Shown: positions 52,082-59,837 of the stretch, piece by piece
Layout: every line of letters starts with the position of its first letter
Numbering within the stretch: position 1 is the stretch's first letter
The notes under the pieces: generated by a model
Databases searched by the model: none
The model's input: only the letters and a program-made list of their open reading frames with translations
Told to the model about the DNA's origin: nothing
Translations under genes and position numbers: made by a program
Assembly (NCBI GenBank): GCA_963803335.1
Contig: CAWDME010000016.1
Location: 424,903 to 488,902, forward strand
Direction of reading: 5' to 3'
Length of the DNA stretch: 64,000 nucleotides
Origin: DASSUW01 sp963803335
Lineage (GTDB): Bacteria > Actinomycetota > Thermoleophilia > Solirubrobacterales > Solirubrobacteraceae

Positions 52082-52341
52082 TCAGCTCGGGGCGGGCTCC
52101 CTGGCCTCCCTCGCCGGCGCGCCGTTGACCGCGTGCGTGACCGCGCGCAAGCCGTCGAGCAGATCGATCGGGATCGGAAAGGCGACGGTGGTGTTCTGGT
52201 TGACGACCGATCTCGGTCAGCGTCTGGTAGTAGCGCGGCCTGATCGACGTGGTCGCTGCCAGCGAGCGACACGGGCGTGGCGGCGCCGATGTTCGTGCGC
52301 GGCGCCATCGCGGCCACATCACCCGACAGAGCGACGAACAC
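52082..52341 (-). pseudogene. Fused remnants of an NfeD/ClpP-class protease and a slipin (SPFH) gene
   Basis: From 52341 the minus strand reads VFVALSGDVAAMAPRTNIGA then ATPVSLAGSD, the active-site region of NfeD-type serine proteases. In other frames come RPRYYQTLTEIG, then VVNQNTTVAFPIPIDLLDGL and RAVTHAVNGAPAREAREPAP with a stop at 52082-52084, the usual C-terminus of slipins. The two genes normally form an operon; here a deletion has joined short pieces of both, with a frame change. Both are dead. Confidence 0.65.
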
Positions 52342-52414
52342 CAGCCCGACCGCGAGAGTCGAGACGCCTTGCGACCAGACTGCGCATCCCGCGCTCAGTT
52401 CGGCCGGACGCCGC

Positions 52415-52594
52415 TCACAGCAGCACGATCACCGCGACGATCGCCAGTGCGACGAGCGTGAGCACCAGCGCTGCGGCGCTGCCTCGGCTGGTCTTGCTGC
52501 GCGCCCTGGCCGGACGCGGACCGGGCGGCGGGGCTTCGCCACCCGAGGCATGCAACTCGTCACGGCGCGGGTCGGCGGGAGGAACATGTCGCAT
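52415..52594 (-). CDS. Small single-pass membrane protein (59 aa)
   Basis: ATG 52594 has AAAGGAG six bases upstream. The product begins MRHVPPADPRRDELHASGGE with a proline-rich cytoplasmic part, then a basic stretch (RPARARSKTSRGS) and one C-terminal membrane helix (AAALVLTLVALAIVAVIVLL), ending at a TGA at 52415. The layout recalls DUF6480-like small proteins. Box e is 64 bases upstream, so it is a likely member of the boxed regulon, divergent from kinase 2. Confidence 0.7.
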   Translation of the reverse strand: MRHVPPADPRRDELHASGGEAPPPGPRPARARSKTSRGSAAALVLTLVALAIVAVIVLL

Positions 52595-52657
52595 CGAAGA
52601 CTCCTTTCAGGTCACATCCGCTGCCGTCCAGATTGCGCGGCCGGCGCTCAGGCTTCC

Positions 52658-52675
52658 ATGGGGAGCGCTACCCAA
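52658..52675 (-). promoter_or_regulatory. Box e: ATGGGG-N6-ACCCAA
   Basis: Core ATGGGG-AGCGCT-ACCCAA, 64 bases upstream of the small membrane protein start at 52594. Confidence 0.5.
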
Positions 52676-52868
52676 TGAGCGAAGGGCGCGGATCGCAGCA
52701 CGCCGTCCTTGCGGCTGCGACCCGCGCCGCGCGACCTGCCCCGCTCCGCATTGGGACAGCACGCGTGGGCAGCGAAGCGGCGCAGGGACGGGCGCCGGAC
52801 GCTGTCGGTCGAGATGGCGTCGATCGCCTCTCTCGCGTCGAGTTTCGCGCCGCCGGCGGACCGTGCCC

Positions 52869-52886
52869 ATGGGTAACGACCCCCAA
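52869..52886 (+). promoter_or_regulatory. Box f: ATGGGT-N6-CCCCAA
   Basis: Core ATGGGT-AACGAC-CCCCAA, 74 bases before the start of kinase 2; forms a pair with box g. Confidence 0.5.
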
Positions 52887-52908
52887 TGGGTCGTCCGCCC
52901 CGCGCTCG

Positions 52909-52926
52909 ATGGGGACCGCCACCCAT
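52909..52926 (+). promoter_or_regulatory. Box g: ATGGGG-N6-ACCCAT
   Basis: Core ATGGGG-ACCGCC-ACCCAT, 34 bases before GTG 52961; the distance is the same as from box a to the USP start at 43045. Confidence 0.58.
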
Positions 52927-52960
52927 GGTGTGCCGCTGCTGGGGCCGTCAGCCTTTGGGT

Positions 52961-53914
52961 GTGGCGCTCTACCGGCGCGTGGTCGCGATCAACACGGGGC
53001 TGCTCATTGTGGCTGCGCTGGTACTTGCGTTCTCGCCGGCGACCGTCTCGCATCACATGACCGTCGAGGAGTGGGTCGTGCTCGCGTTGGGCACGGCGCT
53101 TGCCGTTGTGGTCAACGTCCTGCTGCTGCGGCGCGTCTTCGAGCCGCTGCAGAGTCTTCAGGCCATCATGCGCCGGATCGATCCACAGACTCCGGGTCGA
53201 CGGGTGGGGATCGTTGAATCACATGTCGAGGAGGTCACGGGGGTCGCGCGCGCGCTCAATGAGATGCTCGATCGGCTCGAGAGCGAACGTGCGGCAAGCG
53301 GTCGGCGCGCCTTGGCCGCCCAGGAGGCAGAACGCCGTCGCGTCGCGCGCGAGCTGCACGACGAGGTCGGCCAGCTGCTGACCAGCGTCGTACTGCAGCT
53401 CGAAGGCGCCTCGAGGATGGCGCTGCCGCCACTTCGCGACAACCTCGTCGAGGCGCAGGAAACCGCGCGCGAAGGCGTTGAGGCCGTACGCGAGATCGCC
53501 CGCGGGCTCCGGCCACCGGCGCTCGACGAGTTCGGGCTGCGCGCTGCGCTCGTCGCACTGGCCGAGGGCTTCATGGAGCGCACCGGACTCGCCGTACGGC
53601 ACGAGATCGCCGGGCGACTGCCAGCGCTGGACGGCGATGCCGAGCTTGCGGTCTACCGGGTGGCCCAGGAGGCGTTGACCAACGCCGCGCGCCACGCCTC
53701 GGCATCGATCGTCGAGCTGTCGTTGGCGCAGTCCAACGGGGCCATACGCCTGAGCGTATGTGACGACGGCGCCGGTATCTCCGCCGCCAGGCTGCACAAC
53801 GGCGGGGGTGGCCTGGCCGGGATGCGCGAACGGGCGTTGCTGATCGGAGGGTCCCTGCACATCGGCCTCCGGCAGGAAGGTGGCACCGAGGTCGTGCTCG
53901 AGGTGCCGGCGTGA
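52961..53914 (+). CDS. Sensor histidine kinase (NarL/HisKA_3 type), copy 2
   Basis: The 317-aa kinase is a paralogue of 43874-44818 over its full length, with two membrane helices (residues 8-26 and 37-57), HAMP-like linker (RRVFEPLQSLQAIMRRIDPQ), HisKA_3 site ARELHDEVGQLL with H133, and HATPase_c (YRVAQEALTNAARHASASIV; CDDGAGISAARLHNGGGGLA). GTG 52961 (VALYRRVVAINTG) aligns with the start of copy 1; a longer frame would cross box g. It overlaps the response regulator (GTGA). Confidence 0.9.
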   Translation: MALYRRVVAINTGLLIVAALVLAFSPATVSHHMTVEEWVVLALGTALAVVVNVLLLRRVFEPLQSLQAIMRRIDPQTPGRRVGIVESHVEEVTGVARALNEMLDRLESERAASGRRALAAQEAERRRVARELHDEVGQLLTSVVLQLEGASRMALPPLRDNLVEAQETAREGVEAVREIARGLRPPALDEFGLRAALVALAEGFMERTGLAVRHEIAGRLPALDGDAELAVYRVAQEALTNAARHASASIVELSLAQSNGAIRLSVCDDGAGISAARLHNGGGGLAGMRERALLIGGSLHIGLRQEGGTEVVLEVPA

Positions 53915-54558
53915 CGGTGCCGCTACGCACCCGGATCCTGCTCGCCGACGACCACACGGTCGTCCGACGCGGGTTGCGGATGGTGCTCGACGCAGCACCC
54001 GACCTCCAGGTCGTCGCCGAGGCGGGCGACGGCATCGAGGCCGTCGAGCTCGGGCTCCGGGAGGACGTGCACCTGGCGATCCTCGACGTCTCCATGCCCG
54101 GACGGACGGGACTGCACGCGGCGCGCGAGCTCACGCGCCAGCGACCGGAGCTGCGCGTGCTGATGCTCTCGATGCACGACCTCGAGCAGTACTGCCTCCA
54201 GGCGCTCAAGGCCGGCGCCTCCGGCTACGTGCTCAAGTCAGCCGCCGACCGCGACTTGGTCGAGGCGTGCCGGGCCGCCATGCGCGGTGAAGCGTTCCTG
54301 TATCCGCCGACCGTTCGCATGCTCGTTCGCACATGGGCGGAGGGCAACGACGAATCGCTCACGCCGTTGACGACGCGCGAGCAGGAGGTCGTCAAGCTCG
54401 TGGCCGAGGCGCACACGACCGAGGAGATCGCCGGGCTGTTGCACATCAGTCGGCGGACGGTCGATCGCCACCGAGAGAACATCCTCGCCAAGCTCGGCAT
54501 GCGGGACCGTGTCGAGCTCACGCGCTACGCGATCCGCCACGGTCTCGTCGAGCCGTAA
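53911..54558 (+). CDS. NarL/LuxR-type response regulator, copy 2
   Basis: The 215-aa protein has a receiver domain (LLADDHTVVRRGLRMVLDAA; D59 in LAILDVSMPGRTG; Lys in GYVLKSA) and a LuxR HTH (LTTREQEVVKLVAEAHTTEE, IAGLLHISRRTVDRHRENIL). Its HTH is nearly the same as in copy 1 (KTVERHRENV/RTVDRHRENI), so both may bind the same palindromic boxes. It starts at GTG 53911 over the kinase stop. Confidence 0.93.
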   Translation: MTVPLRTRILLADDHTVVRRGLRMVLDAAPDLQVVAEAGDGIEAVELGLREDVHLAILDVSMPGRTGLHAARELTRQRPELRVLMLSMHDLEQYCLQALKAGASGYVLKSAADRDLVEACRAAMRGEAFLYPPTVRMLVRTWAEGNDESLTPLTTREQEVVKLVAEAHTTEEIAGLLHISRRTVDRHRENILAKLGMRDRVELTRYAIRHGLVEP

Positions 54559-54565
54559 GCCGAGT

Positions 54566-54583
54566 TTGGGGAGCGTCACCCAT
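54566..54583 (+). promoter_or_regulatory. Box h: TTGGGG-N6-ACCCAT
   Basis: Core TTGGGG-AGCGTC-ACCCAT, eight bases after response regulator 2 and 62 before the GlsB-type gene. Confidence 0.5.
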
Positions 54584-54645
54584 AGCCGCAGGCCGCGCGC
54601 CGCGCCAGGCTGCGACTCAATCGTTACGGACATGGAGGCGTTGTC

Positions 54646-54924
54646 ATGGGCATTGTCGGCTGGCTGATCCTCGGCGTCGTCGCGGGTCTGATCGCCAAGG
54701 CGCTTCATCAAGGACCGGAGCCCGGCGGCCTTCTGGGCACCCTCGCCGTCGGAATCGGTGGCGCCCTGGTCGGCGGACTGATCGCCTCGCTGCTGGGCAT
54801 CGGAGCCGTCAGCTCGTTCTTCAACCTGGGAACCTGGCTGATCGCGATCGGCGGAGCACTGCTGCTGCTGGCCATCTACAGCACACTCGCCGGCGGACGG
54901 TCCCGGATGAGCGGGCCGGCATGA
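54646..54924 (+). CDS. GlsB/YeaQ/YmgE family stress membrane protein
   Basis: The 92-aa protein has three membrane helices and the family pattern MGIVGWLILGVVAGLIAKAL, GGLLGTLAVGIGGALVGGLI, and LGTWLIAIGGALLLLAIYST with glycine-rich (small-residue) packing. Related transglycosylase-associated proteins rise under stress. GGAGGC lies eight bases before ATG 54646. Box h is upstream. Its stop overlaps the start of the USP-like gene. Confidence 0.85.
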   Translation: MGIVGWLILGVVAGLIAKALHQGPEPGGLLGTLAVGIGGALVGGLIASLLGIGAVSSFFNLGTWLIAIGGALLLLAIYSTLAGGRSRMSGPA

Positions 54925-55622
54925 TCTGCTACTCCCCGGGAAGTCCGACAACCGCGGCCATCGCCAACACCCTTGCCGCGGCATTCGACCTCTCGTGCGT
55001 CCCCCGTGGCACCGTCGACGAACGCCGCGCCGCCCTGACCGTCGCCGAGGCTTCGGAGCGCCGCCACCACGATCCGGCGACCGCGATGGTCGTCGTCCCA
55101 CCCGGGACGCGCGTGGAAGCGAGCGTGAGCGGGCGCATCGTGCTCTGCGGAGTCGAGGACGAAAGCGACGCCCCAGCTGCGGCCGCGGCCGGCGCGCTTG
55201 CAGATGCGCTCGGACGCCAGCTCGTGCTCGCGCACGTCATCCCGCCGCCGGCCGCCGTAGCCCCGGGACCGATCGCCCCCCCGCTCGTCCGCGGTCTCAC
55301 CGTCGAGGATCGCGCGCTCGCGCGCGACATGATCGGCAGCGTGGCGTGCGCCGCCGGACTGGACGAGCCCGCCAGGCGGGTGCTGCGTGGCACGCCCGGC
55401 CCGACGCTCGCGGCCGTAGCGCGCGCGCACGACGCCGCGCTGACGGTCGTCAGCGTCTCGGTCCGGCCGCTGCTGGTCCGAGCGCTGCTCGGATCAGCCA
55501 CGCGCTACCTCGCTCGCCGGTCCGACCGGCTCCTCGTCGTCTGCCCGCGGGATCCGCGCCCGGCGATGCGCCTACGCGAGGCCCTGGCCCCGTCCCCCAC
55601 GCACTCATGGTGGCCCCGTTGA
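54921..55622 (+). CDS. Universal stress protein-like protein, second
   Basis: The 233-aa protein starts MICYSPGSPTTAAIANTLAA and resembles the one at 43045 in its second half: GRIVLCGVEDESDAPAAAAA, LADALGRQLVLAHVIPPPAA, AALTVVSVSVRPLLVRALLG then SATRYLARRSDRLLVVCPRD. ATG 54921 overlaps the GlsB stop (ATGA), and its end overlaps response regulator 3 by 16 bases. The tight packing supports one operon from GlsB to response regulator 3. Confidence 0.75.
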   Translation: MICYSPGSPTTAAIANTLAAAFDLSCVPRGTVDERRAALTVAEASERRHHDPATAMVVVPPGTRVEASVSGRIVLCGVEDESDAPAAAAAGALADALGRQLVLAHVIPPPAAVAPGPIAPPLVRGLTVEDRALARDMIGSVACAAGLDEPARRVLRGTPGPTLAAVARAHDAALTVVSVSVRPLLVRALLGSATRYLARRSDRLLVVCPRDPRPAMRLREALAPSPTHSWWPR

Positions 55623-56209
55623 TTCGTGTTGCGATCGTGGACGACCACCCCGCTGTCCGCATCGGGCTCAACGCCGCGCTCCGAGCGGAACCCGACATCG
55701 AGCCCGTCGGTAGCGCGAACGGCGCCGCCGAGCTCGAGCCACTGCTGTACCGCACTCGCCCCGACGTCGTGCTACTCGACTACCACCTCCCCGGCACCGA
55801 CGGCCTCAGCATCTGCCGCAGGATCAAATCCGATGTCCTCGCGCCGGCGGTGCTGCTGTATTCCGCGTTCGCCGACGACAGCCTCCTGGTGCCGGCCATC
55901 GTGGCCGGCGCCGACGGCGTGATCCATAAGAGCGCCCCGCCGCGCGAGCTCTACGAGCGCTTGCGCGCCGTCGCGCGCGGCGAGGCTGCACTTCCCCCGG
56001 TCTCGCATGCGGTCCTGCGCGCAGCCGGCGAGGCGCTCGATCCGGAGGACCTCCCAGTGCTGGGGATGCTCGTCGATCGCACACCGCCCTCCGACATCGC
56101 CGACGCGCTCCGAATCGGCCGCTCTGAGCTGAACCGCCGCATGACGCGCATGCTCGCCCGTGTCAAGGTCCCGGTACCCATTCAGGCCGAACGCCGCGCC
56201 GACAGCTGA
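55607..56209 (+). CDS. Response regulator with atypical C-terminal HTH
   Basis: The 200-aa protein has a full receiver domain (IRVAIVDDHPAVRIGLNAAL; D58 in VVLLDYHLPGTDG; Lys in GVIHKSA). The C-terminal 65 residues (LPVLGMLVDRTPPSDIADAL then RIGRSELNRRMTRMLARVKV) look like a shortened NarL-type HTH with an unusual recognition helix. No kinase is adjacent, so one of the two kinases may also serve it. ATG 55607 is inside the USP gene. Confidence 0.82.
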   Translation: MVAPLIRVAIVDDHPAVRIGLNAALRAEPDIEPVGSANGAAELEPLLYRTRPDVVLLDYHLPGTDGLSICRRIKSDVLAPAVLLYSAFADDSLLVPAIVAGADGVIHKSAPPRELYERLRAVARGEAALPPVSHAVLRAAGEALDPEDLPVLGMLVDRTPPSDIADALRIGRSELNRRMTRMLARVKVPVPIQAERRADS

Positions 56210-56225
56210 GACGCGTACAGCCGAA

Positions 56226-56242
56226 ATGGGTGGCGCCCCCAT
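56226..56242 (+). promoter_or_regulatory. Box i: ATGGGT-N5-CCCCAT
   Basis: Core ATGGGT-GGCGC-CCCCAT, one base shorter in the spacer than the others, 54 bases before the zinc-ribbon gene. Confidence 0.42.
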
Positions 56243-56296
56243 CGACGCACACGGCTGCCTCGACGATCGTGACGCCATCCATACAAGGGAAGCGCC

Positions 56297-56473
56297 ATGG
56301 GATTCCTCGACCGACTCCGGCACCGCGAACAGCCACACGAGACGATCTGCCCACGCTGCGACGTGCCCGCCCCGGCCGGGACCACCGAGTGCACGGCCTG
56401 CGGCTGGGATCTCCGCGAGGCGTATCACGACCGGGCGGCTGAGGGAGCGGTGCCGAAAGACATCGCCGGTTAG
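56297..56473 (+). CDS. Small zinc-ribbon protein (58 aa)
   Basis: The product starts MGFLDRLRHREQPHETICPR and has two Cys pairs, ICPRCDV (C18, C21) and ECTACGW (C32, C35), a compact zinc ribbon. It ends AVPKDIAG at TAG 56471-56473. AAGGGA lies upstream of ATG 56297. No enzyme part is present; it may bind a protein or nucleic acid. Box i is upstream, so it may belong to the boxed regulon. Confidence 0.75.
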   Translation: MGFLDRLRHREQPHETICPRCDVPAPAGTTECTACGWDLREAYHDRAAEGAVPKDIAG

Positions 56474-56643
56474 CTCGCCCGAGGACCGCCGCGACACACT
56501 AGGCCCGGAGGCCCAGACCTACCAGCGCCTCGCCCGCAGCGAAGCGGCGCGCCTATACGCTCATTCGGCCTCACTGAGCCAAGAAAGCGATCGAGCGCCG
56601 CCGACCCGCTGGTACGTCGGGACGCGCAGAGGAGACCGAGGCG

Positions 56644-56907
56644 ATGGAGAACGAAGAGTGGCAAGAGACCGTAACTGCGCTCGTCGAGGCGAAGCGGTGC
56701 CTTGCAGGTGCGTGGCAAATCCTCGACGGAACCGACGGCGCGGCTTCAGGCGTCGAACACGCGCTCAACGCCGCACTCGCGAGCATTGACGCGATCTATG
56801 CCATCGAGCATGTGAACGCTTACAGCGCGGACGTCGCGTCGCCTGCGGAAGTACAGGAGTTCTGGGAGACGCACGGCGAGCTTCCCGGATTCGCGGCCGG
56901 GACGTGA
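56644..56907 (+). CDS. Small acidic helical hypothetical protein
   Basis: The 87-aa protein (MENEEWQETVTALVEAKRCL, EHALNAALASIDAIYAIEHV) is helical and acidic, with no known motif. GAGGC is near the ATG. It stands 170 bases after the zinc-ribbon gene and is convergent to the HD-GYP gene. Unknown function. Confidence 0.6.
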   Translation: MENEEWQETVTALVEAKRCLAGAWQILDGTDGAASGVEHALNAALASIDAIYAIEHVNAYSADVASPAEVQEFWETHGELPGFAAGT

Positions 56908-57106
56908 CCGATGCGTGGCGGGACTACGGGGAGCGCAAGAATCGTGCGCGGGGTGGGGTTCGAGCTGGCGCGATTACCCGGGCCGGCCGACCGCAGGTAC
57001 GTTCGGTCGATCGTTCCGCACGCCGGCGACGTCCATGCTCGTGGGCTCCGTCCTCGCCTCCCGCGATCGGCTCCCCTTCGTTCAGTGCTGACTGCCGGGC
57101 GCGTGG

Positions 57107-58696
57107 TCACCGAGTGATCGCGGGAACCGCTGCGTGGTCGGCTTCGGGGAGCAGGCCGTGCTGGACCGCGAACAGGCTCGCCGCGGCGCGGCTGGAGCTG
57201 TCGATCTTCGCGTAGATGTGTTCGACGTGCTTGCCCACTGTCTTGCGCGAGATGACCAGTTGGCGGGCGATCTCCTTGTTGGACAGCCCGCGGGCGAGCA
57301 GCCGGAGGACCTCGATCTCGCGGTCCGTGAGCCCGGCGGGCCCGTGGCGACGGCGCGCGACGGAGTGGCCGGCGGCGGCGAGGACGGCGTGAACCGCGTC
57401 CGCGTCGAGGCGACCTGCGCTGAGCTCCCCTTTGAGTGTTGCCGCGGCCTCGTCGCCGGAGCGCGCCGGCCTGTGCGGACGCGGCTCCCGGAGCGCTTGA
57501 TAGGCGTCGGCCGCGCCGAGTATCCGCGCCGCGTGCGAGATGGCATTGCCTGAGACGCCGCGCGGGTAGCCGGAGCCGTCGAGCCGCTCGCGGTGGTCGG
57601 CAGCGATCGCACCAAGCGGCGCAAGCGCCGCAGACCGGTGGAGCATCCGGTCGGTGAGGTGCGGTTGCAGGCGTACACGCTCCCACTCGCCGGCACCGAG
57701 CGGCCCTCGCTTGTCCAGGATCGAATTGGAGATTCCCAGCCGTCCGAGATCATGCATCAGCGCGGCACGGCGCAGCGTTCGCAGCTCCGGCGGCGAGAGG
57801 CCGAGATGCTCCCCGGCCGCGGCGGCGAGGTGGGCGACAGCGCGGGAATGGCCCAGGAAGTACGGCGACTTGAGGTCGACGAAGTTCGCGATCGCTTCCA
57901 GTGCCCCGTCAAGCCGCGCGCCCGAGAGCACGAGCGATAGCGCAGGCTCGGCGTCGATGACTGCCTCCCAGCTCGGGGTCGAGTCGAGGTCCGCCAAGAT
58001 CGTCCCCGCTTCGCCGTGAACCAGCTCGGCAAGCCGCGGGTCGAACTGCTTGCCGCCGCGCTCGCGTGCCAGCTGCTTGACCGCCTCCACTCCCCCGATC
58101 CGATGCGCGACCTCGACGTACTCGGCGAACTGCGCGAGCCTCGACGCGACAGGTAGCTGCTCGCCCCGCCGCACGCCCGGCCATCCGCGGCCGTCCCACT
58201 GCTCGTACGCGCCGGCCAACGCCTCGAGCACGTCGTCGGGCAATCCAAGCTGCTCGCCCAGCATCCGCGCCATGCGAGCGTGGTGGGTGATCATGTCGTC
58301 GACGTCGCGGTGTCCAGAGAGGAAGAACTCGAGCCCGACGCGGAACCGATGGAGCGGAGGGCTGCCGGACCCGAGCAGCCGCATGGTCGCCGTCGTCGCG
58401 CGTGGAGTACCGAGTTGGTGCTTGTACTTGCCGGACTTCAGCGCGATGTCGTCGCCGAACCACTTCGCCTGCTCGTGGGCGTCGGAGTGACAGCCGACGT
58501 TGACGAGCAAGGCGGTGTAGTAGACGACGGCTCGCGCGTCGGCGTCGAGCCCGATCCGGTCGGCCAGTCGCACCGCGATCAGGCACTGCCGCAGGACGTG
58601 CTCCATCGGCTGACCGAAGCCGAGATCGATGCCCAGCGACAACGCCGCGACGAGTTCGGCCAGTGGAACGTGCGCGCGATCGACCGCGTCCTCCAC
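57107..58696 (-). CDS. Double HD/HD-GYP protein with C-terminal LuxR HTH
   Basis: The 529-aa protein (from GTG 58696, VEDAVDRAHVPLAELVAALS) has an HD-like N-terminal half (VVYYTALLVNVGCHSDAHEQ; THHARMARMLGEQLGL; YEQWDGRGWPGVRRGEQLP) and a canonical HD-GYP half: HSRAVAHLAAAAGEHLGLSP, ALMHDLGRLGISNSILDKRG, and ADHRERLDGSGYPRG. A LuxR HTH (LTDREIEVLRLLARGLSNKE, IARQLVISRKTVGKHVEHIY) forms the end. HD-GYP enzymes hydrolyse cyclic dinucleotides, so this may couple nucleotide turnover to DNA binding. The longer frame to 58840 overlaps the divergent methyltransferase gene. Confidence 0.82.
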   Translation of the reverse strand: MEDAVDRAHVPLAELVAALSLGIDLGFGQPMEHVLRQCLIAVRLADRIGLDADARAVVYYTALLVNVGCHSDAHEQAKWFGDDIALKSGKYKHQLGTPRATTATMRLLGSGSPPLHRFRVGLEFFLSGHRDVDDMITHHARMARMLGEQLGLPDDVLEALAGAYEQWDGRGWPGVRRGEQLPVASRLAQFAEYVEVAHRIGGVEAVKQLARERGGKQFDPRLAELVHGEAGTILADLDSTPSWEAVIDAEPALSLVLSGARLDGALEAIANFVDLKSPYFLGHSRAVAHLAAAAGEHLGLSPPELRTLRRAALMHDLGRLGISNSILDKRGPLGAGEWERVRLQPHLTDRMLHRSAALAPLGAIAADHRERLDGSGYPRGVSGNAISHAARILGAADAYQALREPRPHRPARSGDEAAATLKGELSAGRLDADAVHAVLAAAGHSVARRRHGPAGLTDREIEVLRLLARGLSNKEIARQLVISRKTVGKHVEHIYAKIDSSSRAAASLFAVQHGLLPEADHAAVPAITR

Positions 58697-58807
58697 ACCT
58701 CGACGGTACACGGCGAGCTCAGCCCCACAAGATGGGGCAAACGCCTGATGCTCACGCTCATATCCGAACGTACGGTCGTCGTCGCAATCGATGACTGGAG
58801 GACAGGC

Positions 58808-59503
58808 ATGGCGACACGCGAAATCGCCGACCGGCCGCACTCAATCGCGACGGCGGAGGCGCGGGCCGACGCGGTGCCGGGCAGCTGGATGTCGGCCCAC
58901 ATCTACGAGCCGTTCCTGTGGCTGGCCGAGAGGTCGGGAACGGCCGAATTGCGCCGCTCGCTCGTCGCTCAGGCCCGCGGCGCGGTGCTCGAGGTCGGTG
59001 CCGGGACCGGACTCAACCTCGTGCACTACCCCGACGGGCTCGACCGGCTGGTCCTGTGTGAACCGCAGCGCCACATGGCGCAGCGGCTCGCTCGACGCCT
59101 CGACGGCCTCGGTCGCGACGCGCAGATCGTCCGTGCGCCGGCCGAGACGCTGCCGTTCGACGACGCGACGTTCGACACGGTCGTCTCGACGCTCGTCCTC
59201 TGCACGGTCCCCGACCCCGAGGCGTCATTGGACGAGATCCGCCGCGTGCTGCGGCCCGACGGGGCGCTGCTGTTCCTCGAGCACGTCCGCGCGGACGACG
59301 CGCGTCTCGCCCGCTGGCAGGATCGCCTCCACGGCCCCTGGAGCGCGTTCGCCGACGGCTGCTCCTGCAACCGCAAGACGCTCGAGCGACTCAGCGGCCG
59401 CGGCTACGCCGTGTCCGTGTGGCAGCGTGCACGGTGGCGCCGGATGCCGCCGATCGTGCGCCCGCTCGTCGCCGGACGCGCGATACCCCGGAGGACGCGA
59501 TGA
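58808..59503 (+). CDS. SAM-dependent methyltransferase (class I)
   Basis: The 231-aa protein has motif I VLEVGAGTGLNLVHYPDGLD, motif II region FDTVVSTLVLCTVPDPEASL, and RVLRPDGALLFLEHVRADDA, as in UbiE/Methyltransf_11 enzymes. The N-terminus MSAHIYEPFLWLAERSGTAE and the tail with CSCNRKTLERL are typical of this actinobacterial group. It starts at ATG 58808, divergent from the HD-GYP gene, and its stop overlaps the next start (ATGA). The substrate is unknown. Confidence 0.88.
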   Translation: MATREIADRPHSIATAEARADAVPGSWMSAHIYEPFLWLAERSGTAELRRSLVAQARGAVLEVGAGTGLNLVHYPDGLDRLVLCEPQRHMAQRLARRLDGLGRDAQIVRAPAETLPFDDATFDTVVSTLVLCTVPDPEASLDEIRRVLRPDGALLFLEHVRADDARLARWQDRLHGPWSAFADGCSCNRKTLERLSGRGYAVSVWQRARWRRMPPIVRPLVAGRAIPRRTR

Positions 59504-59782
59504 TCCTCTACACCTGCCGGTGGCAGAAGCGGAGCGCCGGCTGGCATCCGTGCGGGGTCGCTGCCAAGGCGCTCGACGAGGCCGGACACGGCTACGAGAT
59601 CAAGGTTGTCAGCGGTCAGGTCAGCATGCCGTGGACATGGCCGACGCGAAGGCGCGACCGGGCCGAGGTCCGAGCACTCAGCGGCAAGAACGGCGTGCCG
59701 CTGCTGGTGCTCGACGACGGCGACTGTCATCGCCGGTTCCTCGCAGATCGCGCGTTGGGCACAAGAACACTCGCGAGCCTGA
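59500..59782 (+). pseudogene. Glutathione S-transferase N-terminal (thioredoxin-fold) protein, frameshifted
   Basis: The product begins MILYTCRWQKRSAGWHPCGV and continues AAKALDEAGHGYEIKVVSGQ, MPWTWPTRRRDRAEVRALSG, VPLLVLDDGD, a GST N-terminal fold in which cis-Pro and the beta-alpha-beta pattern can be seen. At 59724 the frame breaks; the other frame continues VIAGSSQIARWAQEHSRA to a TGA at 59780-59782, the expected end of this family. It overlaps the methyltransferase stop (ATGA). One indel separates the two frames. Confidence 0.7.
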
Positions 59783-59837
59783 TCGTCTGCCCGACAGACA
59801 ACGCGCCGCGACGATCCGGGGGATACTGCCGGGTGTT

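Larger units (their letters stand above)
52595..52960 (+). other. Divergent regulatory region with three boxes
   Basis: This 366-base interval separates the small membrane protein (minus) from kinase 2 (plus). It has no supported gene and carries boxes e, f and g, with f and g exactly 40 bases apart, close to four helical turns. Confidence 0.6.
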
